Positions 42,181-50,547 of a stretch of 64,000 bases of DNA are shown here, in pieces. Position numbers and translations under genes: made by a program. The stretch's first letter is position 1. The number at the start of each line of letters is the position of its first letter. The DNA is taken from positions 5,895 to 69,894 of the forward strand of contig CAAGBI010000070.1 in the NCBI GenBank assembly GCA_900768015.1. Reading direction: 5' to 3'. The notes below the pieces were generated by a model. That model did no database searches. It saw only the letters and a list, made by a program, of their open reading frames with translations, and was not told the DNA's origin. Source of the DNA: an uncultured Alistipes sp. GTDB lineage: Bacteria > Bacteroidota > Bacteroidia > Bacteroidales > Rikenellaceae.

Positions 42181-43260
42181 ATGGCAAAGACGGCGAAATT
42201 CAGCGACTGCACGGCAGACTATAGCGCTATAATGCGAGACATTGAGGCGCGAAAGTTTGCCCCTATATATCTGCTCTCGGGTGACGAGGGCTACTTCATC
42301 GATGCCATTGCTGACCGCCTTGCTTCAACGATTCTTAATGAGGCAGAGCGCTCATTCAACCAGCTTGTAGTATATGGTCAGGATACCGACCCAGGTAAGA
42401 TTGTGATGCTATGTCGCCAGATGCCAATGATGGGCTCGTATCAGGTTGTAATCGTGAAGGAGGCGCAGCAGCTCTCAAAAATCGAAAACCTAAATCATTA
42501 TACCTCACAGCCTCAGGCTACCACAATTCTTGTCGTATGTTATAAGAATAAGGAGCAGGGCAGAGGCATAGATAAGCGCACGGCATTTTATAAGAGTTGC
42601 GTAAAGAATGGTTGTGTCTTTGAGTCGATACGCCCCAGAGAGTATGAGATAGATGGTTGGCTTTCGTCCTATATCGCCTCTACGGGCCTCGCGATTGACC
42701 CCAAGGCTATGGCTATGCTCAAGGAGCATGTCGGCATGGATATCGGTCGTATGGTCAAGGAGTTGGATAAGCTCAAGGTCTCTATGGCAGTGGGTGAGAC
42801 TCGCATTACAGACTCGCACATTGAGCAGTATATTGGCCTATCGAAGGAGTATAACACCTTTGAGCTGAACGATGCTGTTTTGAAGCAAGATGTGGGTCGT
42901 GCCATGCGTATCGCTGAGCACTTCGCGCATAATCAAAAGACCTATCCCATTACGCTTACTATTACCATTCTGTTTGGTCTTTTCCAGCAGTTGTTCCTGT
43001 TGAACTACCATATGTGGCAGTCGCGCAAGCGTGGTATTCCAATGCCAGCAGATGCTGAGCTTATGCGCGCGATTAGGGCTAACAATCCCTTTGCGGTGAA
43101 GGAGCTTAAGGCGAATATAGGTCGCTGGAATGGCCCTCGTTTGTTCAAGATTTTGGGCTATTTGCGCGAGTATGATGCCAAGAGTAAGGGCGTAGATAGT
43201 GGTGGTTTGGATGGTGGTGAGTTGCTCAAGGAGCTGCTCCTGAAAATCTTTATGTCATAA
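42181..43260 (+). CDS. holA: DNA polymerase III delta subunit
   Basis: A 359-residue clamp-loader subunit. It begins with PIYLLSGDEGYFIDAIADRL, the HolA signature, then MPMMGSYQVVIVKEAQQLSK and a C-terminal helical collar (FELNDAVLKQDVGRAMRIAE). Delta opens the beta sliding clamp. It follows tilS by 14 bp and sits 17 bp before the aminotransferase-like gene. Confidence 0.92.
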   Translation: MAKTAKFSDCTADYSAIMRDIEARKFAPIYLLSGDEGYFIDAIADRLASTILNEAERSFNQLVVYGQDTDPGKIVMLCRQMPMMGSYQVVIVKEAQQLSKIENLNHYTSQPQATTILVVCYKNKEQGRGIDKRTAFYKSCVKNGCVFESIRPREYEIDGWLSSYIASTGLAIDPKAMAMLKEHVGMDIGRMVKELDKLKVSMAVGETRITDSHIEQYIGLSKEYNTFELNDAVLKQDVGRAMRIAEHFAHNQKTYPITLTITILFGLFQQLFLLNYHMWQSRKRGIPMPADAELMRAIRANNPFAVKELKANIGRWNGPRLFKILGYLREYDAKSKGVDSGGLDGGELLKELLLKIFMS

Positions 43261-43277
43261 CATTTAATAAATTCATT

Positions 43278-44042
43278 ATGAGGCTGTTGGTGTGGAATGA
43301 TGGTCAGGTAATCGAGGCGTCGCAGTTGCGTCTTGAAAAGCCTTATGTCATGCAACGCATCCACACTCTCGGCCATAAGGTATATAATGTCGCGCGCCAT
43401 GTTGAGCAGCTGCGCGAGGCCTCAATATCTCTCTTTGGTTTTGCCTCGTTGTGTGGCCCCGCAGATGCCGAGCGCATCATCGCGAAACTGCTTGAATTGT
43501 CGCGTGTTACATCTCGTCTAAGTTGTCCCGTTGCTATGCGCATAGATTGCGAAGGCGCGCTATCGTTCGAGGTTGAAGCCCCGCTCTATGATATTGGTGT
43601 GGCAATTAAGGCAAAACGAGTGACGGGCGTGGGGATTGAGATGCCAGTGTTCGATTATCTTTGTCACTCATCAGCATCAATAGCAATCGACTCATTGGCT
43701 AATGCTATGGCTTCGAAGCGAGGCGGTAATATGCCTATCTATGTCAACTCCGAGGGTAACATAATCTCTCAGCCATGGAGCCCAATATTTGTGGTCTTTA
43801 ATGGTCGTGTCTACACACCTGTGGCACACTCTTCGGTTGAGTATGTGGTGGCAAAAGAGGCAATAGAGTCTCTTGGTTTGGAGCTCGTCGTACGCGATTT
43901 GCCATATGCGTCACTGCAACGAGTTGACGAGGTCTTCTTTGTTGATACCATGGCTGTTACTTCGCTCTTTGCTGTAGAAAAACATAGGCTCCTATCCGTT
44001 GTGACATCGCGTATCACAAGCAGAATGGAGCCTACGGTTTAG
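43278..44042 (+). CDS. Class IV aminotransferase-like protein lacking the PLP lysine
   Basis: A 254-residue protein with the class IV (BCAT/ADC lyase) layout: RHVEQLREASISLFG near residue 39, VNSEGNIISQPWSPIFVVFNG, GLELVVRDLPYASLQRVDEV and FFVDTMAVTSLFAVEK. By hand alignment to BCAT the catalytic Lys position falls in LCHSSASIAIDSLANAM and is Ser, and the Glu of the usual ISE motif is Gln. It therefore may be a non-enzymatic or altered relative. If active it would act on branched-chain amino acids or aminodeoxychorismate. It ends a murB-tilS-holA run. Confidence 0.72.
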   Translation: MRLLVWNDGQVIEASQLRLEKPYVMQRIHTLGHKVYNVARHVEQLREASISLFGFASLCGPADAERIIAKLLELSRVTSRLSCPVAMRIDCEGALSFEVEAPLYDIGVAIKAKRVTGVGIEMPVFDYLCHSSASIAIDSLANAMASKRGGNMPIYVNSEGNIISQPWSPIFVVFNGRVYTPVAHSSVEYVVAKEAIESLGLELVVRDLPYASLQRVDEVFFVDTMAVTSLFAVEKHRLLSVVTSRITSRMEPTV

Positions 44043-44056
44043 GGGCTTATTATATC

Positions 44057-45151
44057 CTAAATATTGTCCAATGCGTAGAGGTATGCGCCGAGCGAAACGG
44101 CGTTGCTTGCACCAATATCCGAGATGGTTACGCCGATGCGCTTCTCGGGGTCGTAGACAACCTCGCGGTCAGTGCCATATACCTTGATTTTGGTAGAGTT
44201 GCCCTTTGCAAACTTTTCAAACTCTGCATCGTTATCCAAGTCGTAAACATTCATCTGTACGCGGTTGAGCGTGTCACCAGACATGGTCTTAATCTTTGCG
44301 CGCATCTCCTCCAAGAGTGCTGGCATGAAGTACTTCGAAGCGCCTGCCAAGCCACCACCAATTACAATCACACCATCCATAAGTGTTGCTGCCGTTGCCA
44401 TAGCATCGCCCGCCACACGACCAAGTGTCGCGAAGGCCTCGCGTGCTGCATCTGCATTGCCCTCCAATGAACCCTCTGCAATGTCGTAAATATCCTTTGG
44501 CTCGAGTGTTCGCTCATCACCTGAGAGTTCACGATATACGCGCTTTACGGCACGAATAGCCACGCCATCCTCTACGATACACTTGGGGTAGTCGCGGTGC
44601 TTGAGGCAGAAGGTCTCGACGCATGAGTTGTCACCAAGGTTTAGCTTGCCATCCATCACGAAACCGAAGCCGAAGCCTGTGCCAAATGTGTAGCCGAGGA
44701 GGTTGCGGTAGCGCTTTGCTGCGCCCATAGCCTCGAGCTTGCGGTTGATGCGTGGTAGTGCGCCACCCATAGCCTCGCCATAGGCGAATAGGTCCGCGTC
44801 GTTGTTGATAAATACGGGGATGCCGAACTTATCCTCGAGCATCGGGCCGAGTGCTACGCCATCGCGAAACGATGGGAAGTTGGGAAGATAGCCACCAATC
44901 ACACCATTGCGATAGTCCGCGGGGCCTGGAAAGGCAAAACTTATGGCCGCGGGCTTCTCGGGTAGTGTTGATATAATCTGGCTAAATCCGTCGATAAGCG
45001 TCTGGAGACACTTGTCGAGGTCGTGGGCTGAAGAGGGTAGTGTGATGCGCTCTCCTATGATGCTGCCACTCTGCATGGCTGCGAATACGAAGTTTGTGCC
45101 ACCGGCGTCAAGCGTGACGACGATAGGCTGTGTAGTCTTAGTTGTCTGCAT
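44057..45151 (-). CDS. ROK family sugar kinase
   Basis: A 364-residue protein with the ROK/actin-fold phosphate motif VTLDAGGTNFVFAAM near residue 12, ISFAFPGPADYRNGVIGGYL, PVFINNDADLFAYGEA and adenosine-site GVIVIGGGLAGASKYF. It should phosphorylate a hexose such as glucose or N-acetylhexosamine. The canonical CxCGxxGC zinc loop is replaced by SCVETFCLKHRDYPKC, which differs in spacing. I start at 45151: the promoter at 45158-45189 rules out the longer frame to 45217 and leaves almost no leader. Confidence 0.87.
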   Translation of the reverse strand: MQTTKTTQPIVVTLDAGGTNFVFAAMQSGSIIGERITLPSSAHDLDKCLQTLIDGFSQIISTLPEKPAAISFAFPGPADYRNGVIGGYLPNFPSFRDGVALGPMLEDKFGIPVFINNDADLFAYGEAMGGALPRINRKLEAMGAAKRYRNLLGYTFGTGFGFGFVMDGKLNLGDNSCVETFCLKHRDYPKCIVEDGVAIRAVKRVYRELSGDERTLEPKDIYDIAEGSLEGNADAAREAFATLGRVAGDAMATAATLMDGVIVIGGGLAGASKYFMPALLEEMRAKIKTMSGDTLNRVQMNVYDLDNDAEFEKFAKGNSTKIKVYGTDREVVYDPEKRIGVTISDIGASNAVSLGAYLYALDNI

Positions 45152-45157
45152 AATAGG

Positions 45158-45189
45158 CAAAGGTAGGAATTTATTTCGAATTGTGCAAT
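45158..45189 (-). promoter_or_regulatory. Promoter of ROK kinase gene
   Basis: Minus strand ATTG (45186-45189), 20 bp, TACCTTTG (45158-45165). The box ends 6 bp before the ATG, so the transcript would have nearly no leader. Confidence 0.75.
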
Positions 45190-45247
45190 TATTTCTAAAT
45201 ATTGATAAATTGTGCATAAATTACCAGTAAAAAGTTTGTAGTAGGTG

Positions 45248-45278
45248 CTTGAGTTTCGAAAAATATATTATATATTTG
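45248..45278 (+). promoter_or_regulatory. Promoter of the V/A-ATPase operon
   Basis: CTTG (45248-45251), 19 bp, TATATTTG (45271-45278); leader about 80 nt before the first gene. Confidence 0.75.
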
Positions 45279-45365
45279 TGAGATTTTTAGCGAGGATGAT
45301 AATGTCGCTACGATAAAAATTGATAAAAAGTATAAAAATTATATAAAACTTAAAACGAATCTACT

Positions 45366-45977
45366 ATGGAGAACAACAAACTTCAGGAGCTTACACAAAA
45401 GCTCTACAACGATGGCTTGGAGAAGGGTCGTTCGGAGGCTGAGCGTCTTGTAGCCGAGGCAAAGGAGCAGGCTGCAAAAATCGTGGCTGATGCTCGCGCT
45501 GAGGCTGAGGCTATCAACAAGGCAGCAGAGTTGCGCGCTGAGGATGTAGCAAAGAACGCTATGACCGAGATTACACTCGCAGGTCGTCAGGCTGTGTCAA
45601 AGATTAAGACTGAGCTTGCTGAGGCGGTTATCATGAAGTCTACTGGCGAGGCTGTAAAGGCTGCGACTATGGATGCTGCGTTTGTTAAGGATATGCTCTT
45701 GGCAGTAGCGCAGAACTGGAACGCTAACACCGCAGATGTTTCGCTCAAGGCGTTGTTGCCCGAGGAGAAGCGCGCAGAGTTGGATGCTGCAATGCAGAAG
45801 AGCGCTACGGAGCTTCTCAAGGCAGGCGTAGAGGTTGGCTACTCTAAGGATGTTAAGACAGGCTTTAAGCTTGGCGAGAAGAACGGTGGCTACTACATCT
45901 CGTTCACTGATGAGAGCTTCGATGCCCTTTTGAAGGAGTATCTACGCGAGAAGGTGTCTAACATGCTCTATAAGTAG
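45366..45977 (+). CDS. V/A-type ATPase subunit E
   Basis: A 203-residue peripheral-stalk subunit. Residues 1-90 are a charged coiled coil rich in Ala/Glu/Lys (LTQKLYNDGLEKGRSEAERL, VAEAKEQAAKIVADARAEAE); the C-terminal half (GYSKDVKTGFKLGEKNGGYY, SFDALLKEYLREKV) is the globular E domain that holds the catalytic head. First gene of a seven-gene ATPase operon; DUF2764 follows after 3 bp. Confidence 0.88.
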   Translation: MENNKLQELTQKLYNDGLEKGRSEAERLVAEAKEQAAKIVADARAEAEAINKAAELRAEDVAKNAMTEITLAGRQAVSKIKTELAEAVIMKSTGEAVKAATMDAAFVKDMLLAVAQNWNANTADVSLKALLPEEKRAELDAAMQKSATELLKAGVEVGYSKDVKTGFKLGEKNGGYYISFTDESFDALLKEYLREKVSNMLYK

Positions 45978-45980
45978 GCT

Positions 45981-46823
45981 ATGTTCTCTACGGAGTATTA
46001 CTATTTGGTTGCAGGGTTGCGCGATTGGACGCTCGACTCTGATACCAAAGGTTTCGATGTTCGTGAGATTATCGACGAGATAGTTGGTGAGCTTACGAAG
46101 AGCGATCGTGAGGCTGTGCGCATGTTGTACGCCTACTACGATTGCGAAAACATTATTGCGCGTCGTGCCAAGCGTGAGCGTCATAACCAGCTTGGTAACC
46201 TCTCGGCCGAGCAGATCGCAGAGGTGCTCGAGGAGCGTAACTACTCATTGCTCACTCCCGCAGTTGCAAAGTGCGTGAAGCTCTATGTGGAGGCGGATGA
46301 TGAGGAGCGCGACGAGGAGGTTACACTCGATGCAAGCTTCGAGCGTGCAATATTTGAGGCCTACTACCGCGACTTGGCAGAGTCTAAGGTATCATTCCTC
46401 AAGGAGTGGGGTGCCTTCGACCGCAACTTGCGTAATATTGCTGCTGCAATTGCTGCCCGCGAGGCAGGCCGTGTTGTGGCAGATGTAACTGTTGGTGATG
46501 GTGAGATTGTGGAGCAGCTCAAGCGCTCGACAGCCGCAGACTTCGGTTTGCGTGGCGAGTTGCCCTATGTCGACTCTGTTATCTCGGCTGTGAGTGACGA
46601 GAAGAATATCGTGGAGAAGGAGCGTAAGATTGACGCTATTCGCTGGGCTGAGGCCGAGGCGATGACTTCGTTCGATTTCTTTACCATCAACTTCATTCTC
46701 TCATATCTTGTCAAGGTCAACATCGTAGCGCGTTGGACACTGCTCTCACCCGAGGTGGGTCGCGAGATGCTCAACCGCTTGATTAAGGAGCTTGACGCCA
46801 AAGAGCTTGTGAATAAACAATAA
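45981..46823 (+). CDS. DUF2764 protein of the V/A-ATPase operon
   Basis: A 280-residue, mostly helical, soluble protein starting STEYYYLVAGLRDWTL. DUF2764 genes are found in Bacteroidota and related V/A-ATPase operons at this place. There is no recognisable gene for subunit C (the funnel linking central stalk and rotor) in the operon, so DUF2764 may be its functional stand-in; that is inference from gene order and size. Confidence 0.8.
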   Translation: MFSTEYYYLVAGLRDWTLDSDTKGFDVREIIDEIVGELTKSDREAVRMLYAYYDCENIIARRAKRERHNQLGNLSAEQIAEVLEERNYSLLTPAVAKCVKLYVEADDEERDEEVTLDASFERAIFEAYYRDLAESKVSFLKEWGAFDRNLRNIAAAIAAREAGRVVADVTVGDGEIVEQLKRSTAADFGLRGELPYVDSVISAVSDEKNIVEKERKIDAIRWAEAEAMTSFDFFTINFILSYLVKVNIVARWTLLSPEVGREMLNRLIKELDAKELVNKQ

Positions 46824-46837
46824 AACTACATAAACGA

Positions 46838-48595
46838 ATGAAAACATTAGGACGTGTAAACGGTATTATCTCGAACATCGTTATCGCCAAGGTTGACGGT
46901 CCGGTGGGTCAGAATGAGATATGCCATGTGTATTGCGGTGATGTCCGCATGATGGCTGAGGTCATCAAGGTCATAGGCGACGAGGCCTATGTACAGGTAT
47001 ACGACTCTACACGCGGTTTGAAGATTGGTGACAAGGTGGAGTTCGAGGGTCACATGCTCGAGGCTACACTTGCCCCAGGTCTTTTGTCGCGTAACTACGA
47101 CGGTTTGCAGAACGACTTGGAGAAGATGGACGGCTTGTTCATCAACCGCGGTTCTATTACTGACCCTATCGACTTCGATGCTAAGTGGGACTTCAAGCCA
47201 CTTGCAAAGGCTGGCGACAAGGTTACTGCTGGTGACTGGCTCGGTGAGGTTAAGGAGCAGTGGGTAATGCACAAGATTATGGTCCCCTTCGTAATGCAGG
47301 GTGCATATACAGTTAAGAGCGTTGTTGCTGCTGGCGAGTATAAGGTTACTGATACTATCGCAGTGGTAGCGGATGCTGATGGCAACGAGTACAACATCAC
47401 AATGGTTCAGAAGTGGCCCGTGAAGCAGGCTATCCGCTGCTTCACTGAGAAGCCTCGTCCTTCGCGCGTGATGGAGACAGGTGTTCGTGCTATCGATACA
47501 TTCAACCCATTGGCTGAGGGTGGTACAGGCTTTATCCCTGGTCCCTTCGGTGCAGGTAAGACCGTGCTTCAGCACGCAATCTCTAAGCAGGCCGAGGCTG
47601 ATGTAATCATCATCGTGGCGTGTGGTGAGCGTGCTAACGAGGTTGTGGAGATCTTTGCTGAGTTCCCCGAGTTGGTTGACCCACGCACAGGCCACAAACT
47701 TATGGAGCGTACCATTATTATCTGTAACACATCGAACATGCCCGTTGCTGCGCGTGAGGCGTCAGTATATACAGGTATGACCATCGGTGAGTACTATCGT
47801 TCTATGGGTTTGAAGGTTTTGGTAATGGCGGACTCTACATCGCGTTGGGCGCAGGCTCTCCGTGAGATGTCTAACCGTTTGGAGGAGCTTCCTGGTCAGG
47901 ATGCCTTCCCTATGGACCTTTCAGCCGTTATCTCTAACTTCTACTCTCGCGCAGGTCTCGTTAAGTTGAACAATGGCGCTACAGGTTCTGTAACATTCCT
48001 CGGTACCGTATCACCCGCGGGTGGTAACCTCAAGGAGCCTGTTACGGAGTCTACAAAGAAGGCTGCGCGTTGCTTCTACGCTTTGTCGCAGAGCCGTGCC
48101 GACTCTAAGCGCTATCCTGCTATCGACCCACTCGACTCTTACTCTAAGTATTTGGAGTATCCCGAGGTACGCGAGTACTTGGATGAGCACATCGAGAAGA
48201 ACTGGGTAGATGCTGTCTACGAGGGTAAGACTATCGTGCAGCGTGGTAAGGAGGCAAACGACCAGATTAATATCTTGGGTGATGACGGTGTACCCGTTGA
48301 GTACCACGAGCGTTTCTGGAAGAGTGAGTTGCTCGACTCTGTAATCTTGCAGCAGGATGCCTTCGACTCTATCGATGCTAACTGTCCTATCGAGCGTCAG
48401 AAGATGATGTACAACATGGTACTCGGCATCTGCCGCAATTCGTACGACTTGGCAGACTTCGAGGAGTGTTCTAAGTTCTTCAAGGAGCTTATCTACTTGT
48501 TCCGTCAGATGAACTACTCTGAGTGGAAGTCTGAGCAGTTTGACGGCTTCAAGCTCAAGATTGAGAACCTCGTAAATGAGAAACTTGAAAAATAA
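46838..48595 (+). CDS. V/A-type ATPase catalytic subunit A
   Basis: A 585-residue catalytic subunit. The Walker A PFGAGKTVLQHAISKQAEAD, the inserted 'non-homologous region' before it, Walker B KVLVMADSTSRWAQALREM, and PAIDPLDSYSKY near the end are typical of A subunits. It binds and turns over ATP at the AB interface; in a fermenter it may pump ions outward or make ATP. Confidence 0.96.
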   Translation: MKTLGRVNGIISNIVIAKVDGPVGQNEICHVYCGDVRMMAEVIKVIGDEAYVQVYDSTRGLKIGDKVEFEGHMLEATLAPGLLSRNYDGLQNDLEKMDGLFINRGSITDPIDFDAKWDFKPLAKAGDKVTAGDWLGEVKEQWVMHKIMVPFVMQGAYTVKSVVAAGEYKVTDTIAVVADADGNEYNITMVQKWPVKQAIRCFTEKPRPSRVMETGVRAIDTFNPLAEGGTGFIPGPFGAGKTVLQHAISKQAEADVIIIVACGERANEVVEIFAEFPELVDPRTGHKLMERTIIICNTSNMPVAAREASVYTGMTIGEYYRSMGLKVLVMADSTSRWAQALREMSNRLEELPGQDAFPMDLSAVISNFYSRAGLVKLNNGATGSVTFLGTVSPAGGNLKEPVTESTKKAARCFYALSQSRADSKRYPAIDPLDSYSKYLEYPEVREYLDEHIEKNWVDAVYEGKTIVQRGKEANDQINILGDDGVPVEYHERFWKSELLDSVILQQDAFDSIDANCPIERQKMMYNMVLGICRNSYDLADFEECSKFFKELIYLFRQMNYSEWKSEQFDGFKLKIENLVNEKLEK

Positions 48596-48603
48596 GAGAA
48601 GCT

Positions 48604-49923
48604 ATGACAACACGAGCATTTCAGAAAGTATATACAAAGATTGACAACATCACCAAGGCTACCATTACGCTTCGTGCTACAGGCGTAGGTAACGACGAGC
48701 TTGCTACCGTAGGTGGCCGCTTGGCACAGGTGGTAAAGATTATGGGCGACAAGGTTACGCTTCAGGTGTTCGCAGGTACCGAGGGTCTTGCAACAAACTC
48801 TGAGGTTGTATTCCACGGTGAGCCCCCCGTATTGCGCGTATCAGACGCTTTGGCGGGTCGTTTCTTCAACGCATATGGCGAGCCACTCGAGGGTGGTGAG
48901 CAGATTGAGGGTGAGGCACGCGAGATTGGCGGCCCTACCGTAAACCCCTTCCGTCGTATCCAGCCTTCGGAGCTTATCGCTACAGGTATCGCAGGTATCG
49001 ACCTTAACAACACCATCGTATCAGGTCAGAAGATTCCATTCTTCGCTGACCCCGATCAGCCCTATAATGCCGTTATGGCTAATGTAGCACTCCGTGCAAA
49101 GGCCGACAAGATTATCTTGGGTGGTATGGGTCTTACCAACGACGACTTCCTCTACTTTAAGCATGTCTTCGAGAACGCAGGTGCTTTGGACCGTATCGTA
49201 TCGTTCGTGAACACTACAGATAACCCTCCCGTTGAGCGTCTTTTGGTGCCCGATATGGCATTGACAGCTGCCGAGTACTTCGCAGTAGATAAGGGCGAGA
49301 AGGTGTTGGTATTGTTGACCGATATGACCCTTTATGCCGATGCTTTGGCTATCGTTTCGAACCGTATGGACCAGATTCCTTCGAAGGACTCTATGCCTGG
49401 TTCACTCTACTCAGACTTGGCAAAGATCTACGAGAAGGCCGTGCAGTTGCCTAACGGTGGTTCAATCACCATCATCGCCGTTACAACACTTTCAGGTGGC
49501 GATATTACTCACGCTATTCCCGATAACACTGGTTATATCACCGAGGGTCAGCTCTTCTTGCGTAACGACACCGACACCGGTAAGGTTATCGTTGACCCAT
49601 TCCGTTCGTTGTCTCGTTTGAAGCAGTTGGTAATCGGTAAGAAGACTCGTGAGGATCACCCACAGGTTATGAACGCCTGCGTGCGTTTGTATGCCGATGC
49701 TGCTAACGCAAAGACAAAGTTGGAGAATGGTTTCGACCTCTCGGACTACGACGAGCGTGCATTGAAGTTTGCTCACGACTACTCGGAGAAGTTGCTCTCT
49801 ATCGATGTAAACATCGAGATCGAGCAGATGCTTGACACCGCTTGGACACTCTTCGCGAAGTACTTCAACAAGGGTGAGGTAAGCATCAAACAGGAGCTCT
49901 CAGATAAATATTGGAAAGCATAA
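48604..49923 (+). CDS. V/A-type ATPase subunit B
   Basis: A 439-residue regulatory partner of A: ADKIILGGMGLTNDDFLYFK stands where the P-loop would be, as in all B subunits, and PGSLYSDLAKIYEKAVQLPN and GSITIIAVTTLSGGDITHAI are family hallmarks. It follows A by 8 bp and precedes D. Confidence 0.95.
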   Translation: MTTRAFQKVYTKIDNITKATITLRATGVGNDELATVGGRLAQVVKIMGDKVTLQVFAGTEGLATNSEVVFHGEPPVLRVSDALAGRFFNAYGEPLEGGEQIEGEAREIGGPTVNPFRRIQPSELIATGIAGIDLNNTIVSGQKIPFFADPDQPYNAVMANVALRAKADKIILGGMGLTNDDFLYFKHVFENAGALDRIVSFVNTTDNPPVERLLVPDMALTAAEYFAVDKGEKVLVLLTDMTLYADALAIVSNRMDQIPSKDSMPGSLYSDLAKIYEKAVQLPNGGSITIIAVTTLSGGDITHAIPDNTGYITEGQLFLRNDTDTGKVIVDPFRSLSRLKQLVIGKKTREDHPQVMNACVRLYADAANAKTKLENGFDLSDYDERALKFAHDYSEKLLSIDVNIEIEQMLDTAWTLFAKYFNKGEVSIKQELSDKYWKA

Positions 49924-49932
49924 CGATAGCTT

Positions 49933-50547
49933 ATGGCAATCAAATTTCAGTATAACAAGACCTCGCTCGGTGAGCTGAACAAGCAGCTCAAAATCCGAAA
50001 GAATGCCCTGCCTACCATCAAGAGTAAGGAGAGTGCATTGCGTTCGGAGGTTAAGCGTGCGAAGGACTCCGCATTAGCCTTCCGTAAGGAGTTGGACGAG
50101 CTTATTGCCGCCTACGACTATATGGTGCAGCTTTGGGGAGAGTTTGATTGTGACCTAATCCGCATCGTCGATGTTGAACTCTCGACACAGAAGATTGCGG
50201 GCGTGCGCATACCTATATTAAATGACATTGTCTACGAGGAGAAGCCTTACGACTTGTTCTCAGCCCCAGTTTGGTATGCTGAGGGTATCAGAGTTCTCAA
50301 GCAGATGTCTCGTCTCGGTATCGAATTCGAGGTGCATCAGCACAAGATGGAGCTCTTGGACTATGCGCGACGCAAAACTACTCAGAAGGTAAACCTCTAC
50401 GAAAAGGTTCAGATACCTGGTTATGAGGATGCCATACGCAAGATTAAGCGATTTATGGAGGACGAGGAGAACCTCAGTAAGTCGGCACAAAAGATTGTGA
50501 AAACTCGTCAGGCGCAAGCCGAGGCTATGGAGGAGCCTAACGCATGA
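49933..50547 (+). CDS. V/A-type ATPase subunit D
   Basis: A 204-residue central shaft protein: long N- and C-terminal helices forming a coiled coil (FQYNKTSLGELNKQLKIRKN, KESALRSEVKRAKDSALAFR). It rotates inside the A3B3 ring. Its stop codon overlaps the I-subunit start by 4 bp (ATGA). No subunit F gene, its usual partner, is seen next to it. Confidence 0.9.
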   Translation: MAIKFQYNKTSLGELNKQLKIRKNALPTIKSKESALRSEVKRAKDSALAFRKELDELIAAYDYMVQLWGEFDCDLIRIVDVELSTQKIAGVRIPILNDIVYEEKPYDLFSAPVWYAEGIRVLKQMSRLGIEFEVHQHKMELLDYARRKTTQKVNLYEKVQIPGYEDAIRKIKRFMEDEENLSKSAQKIVKTRQAQAEAMEEPNA

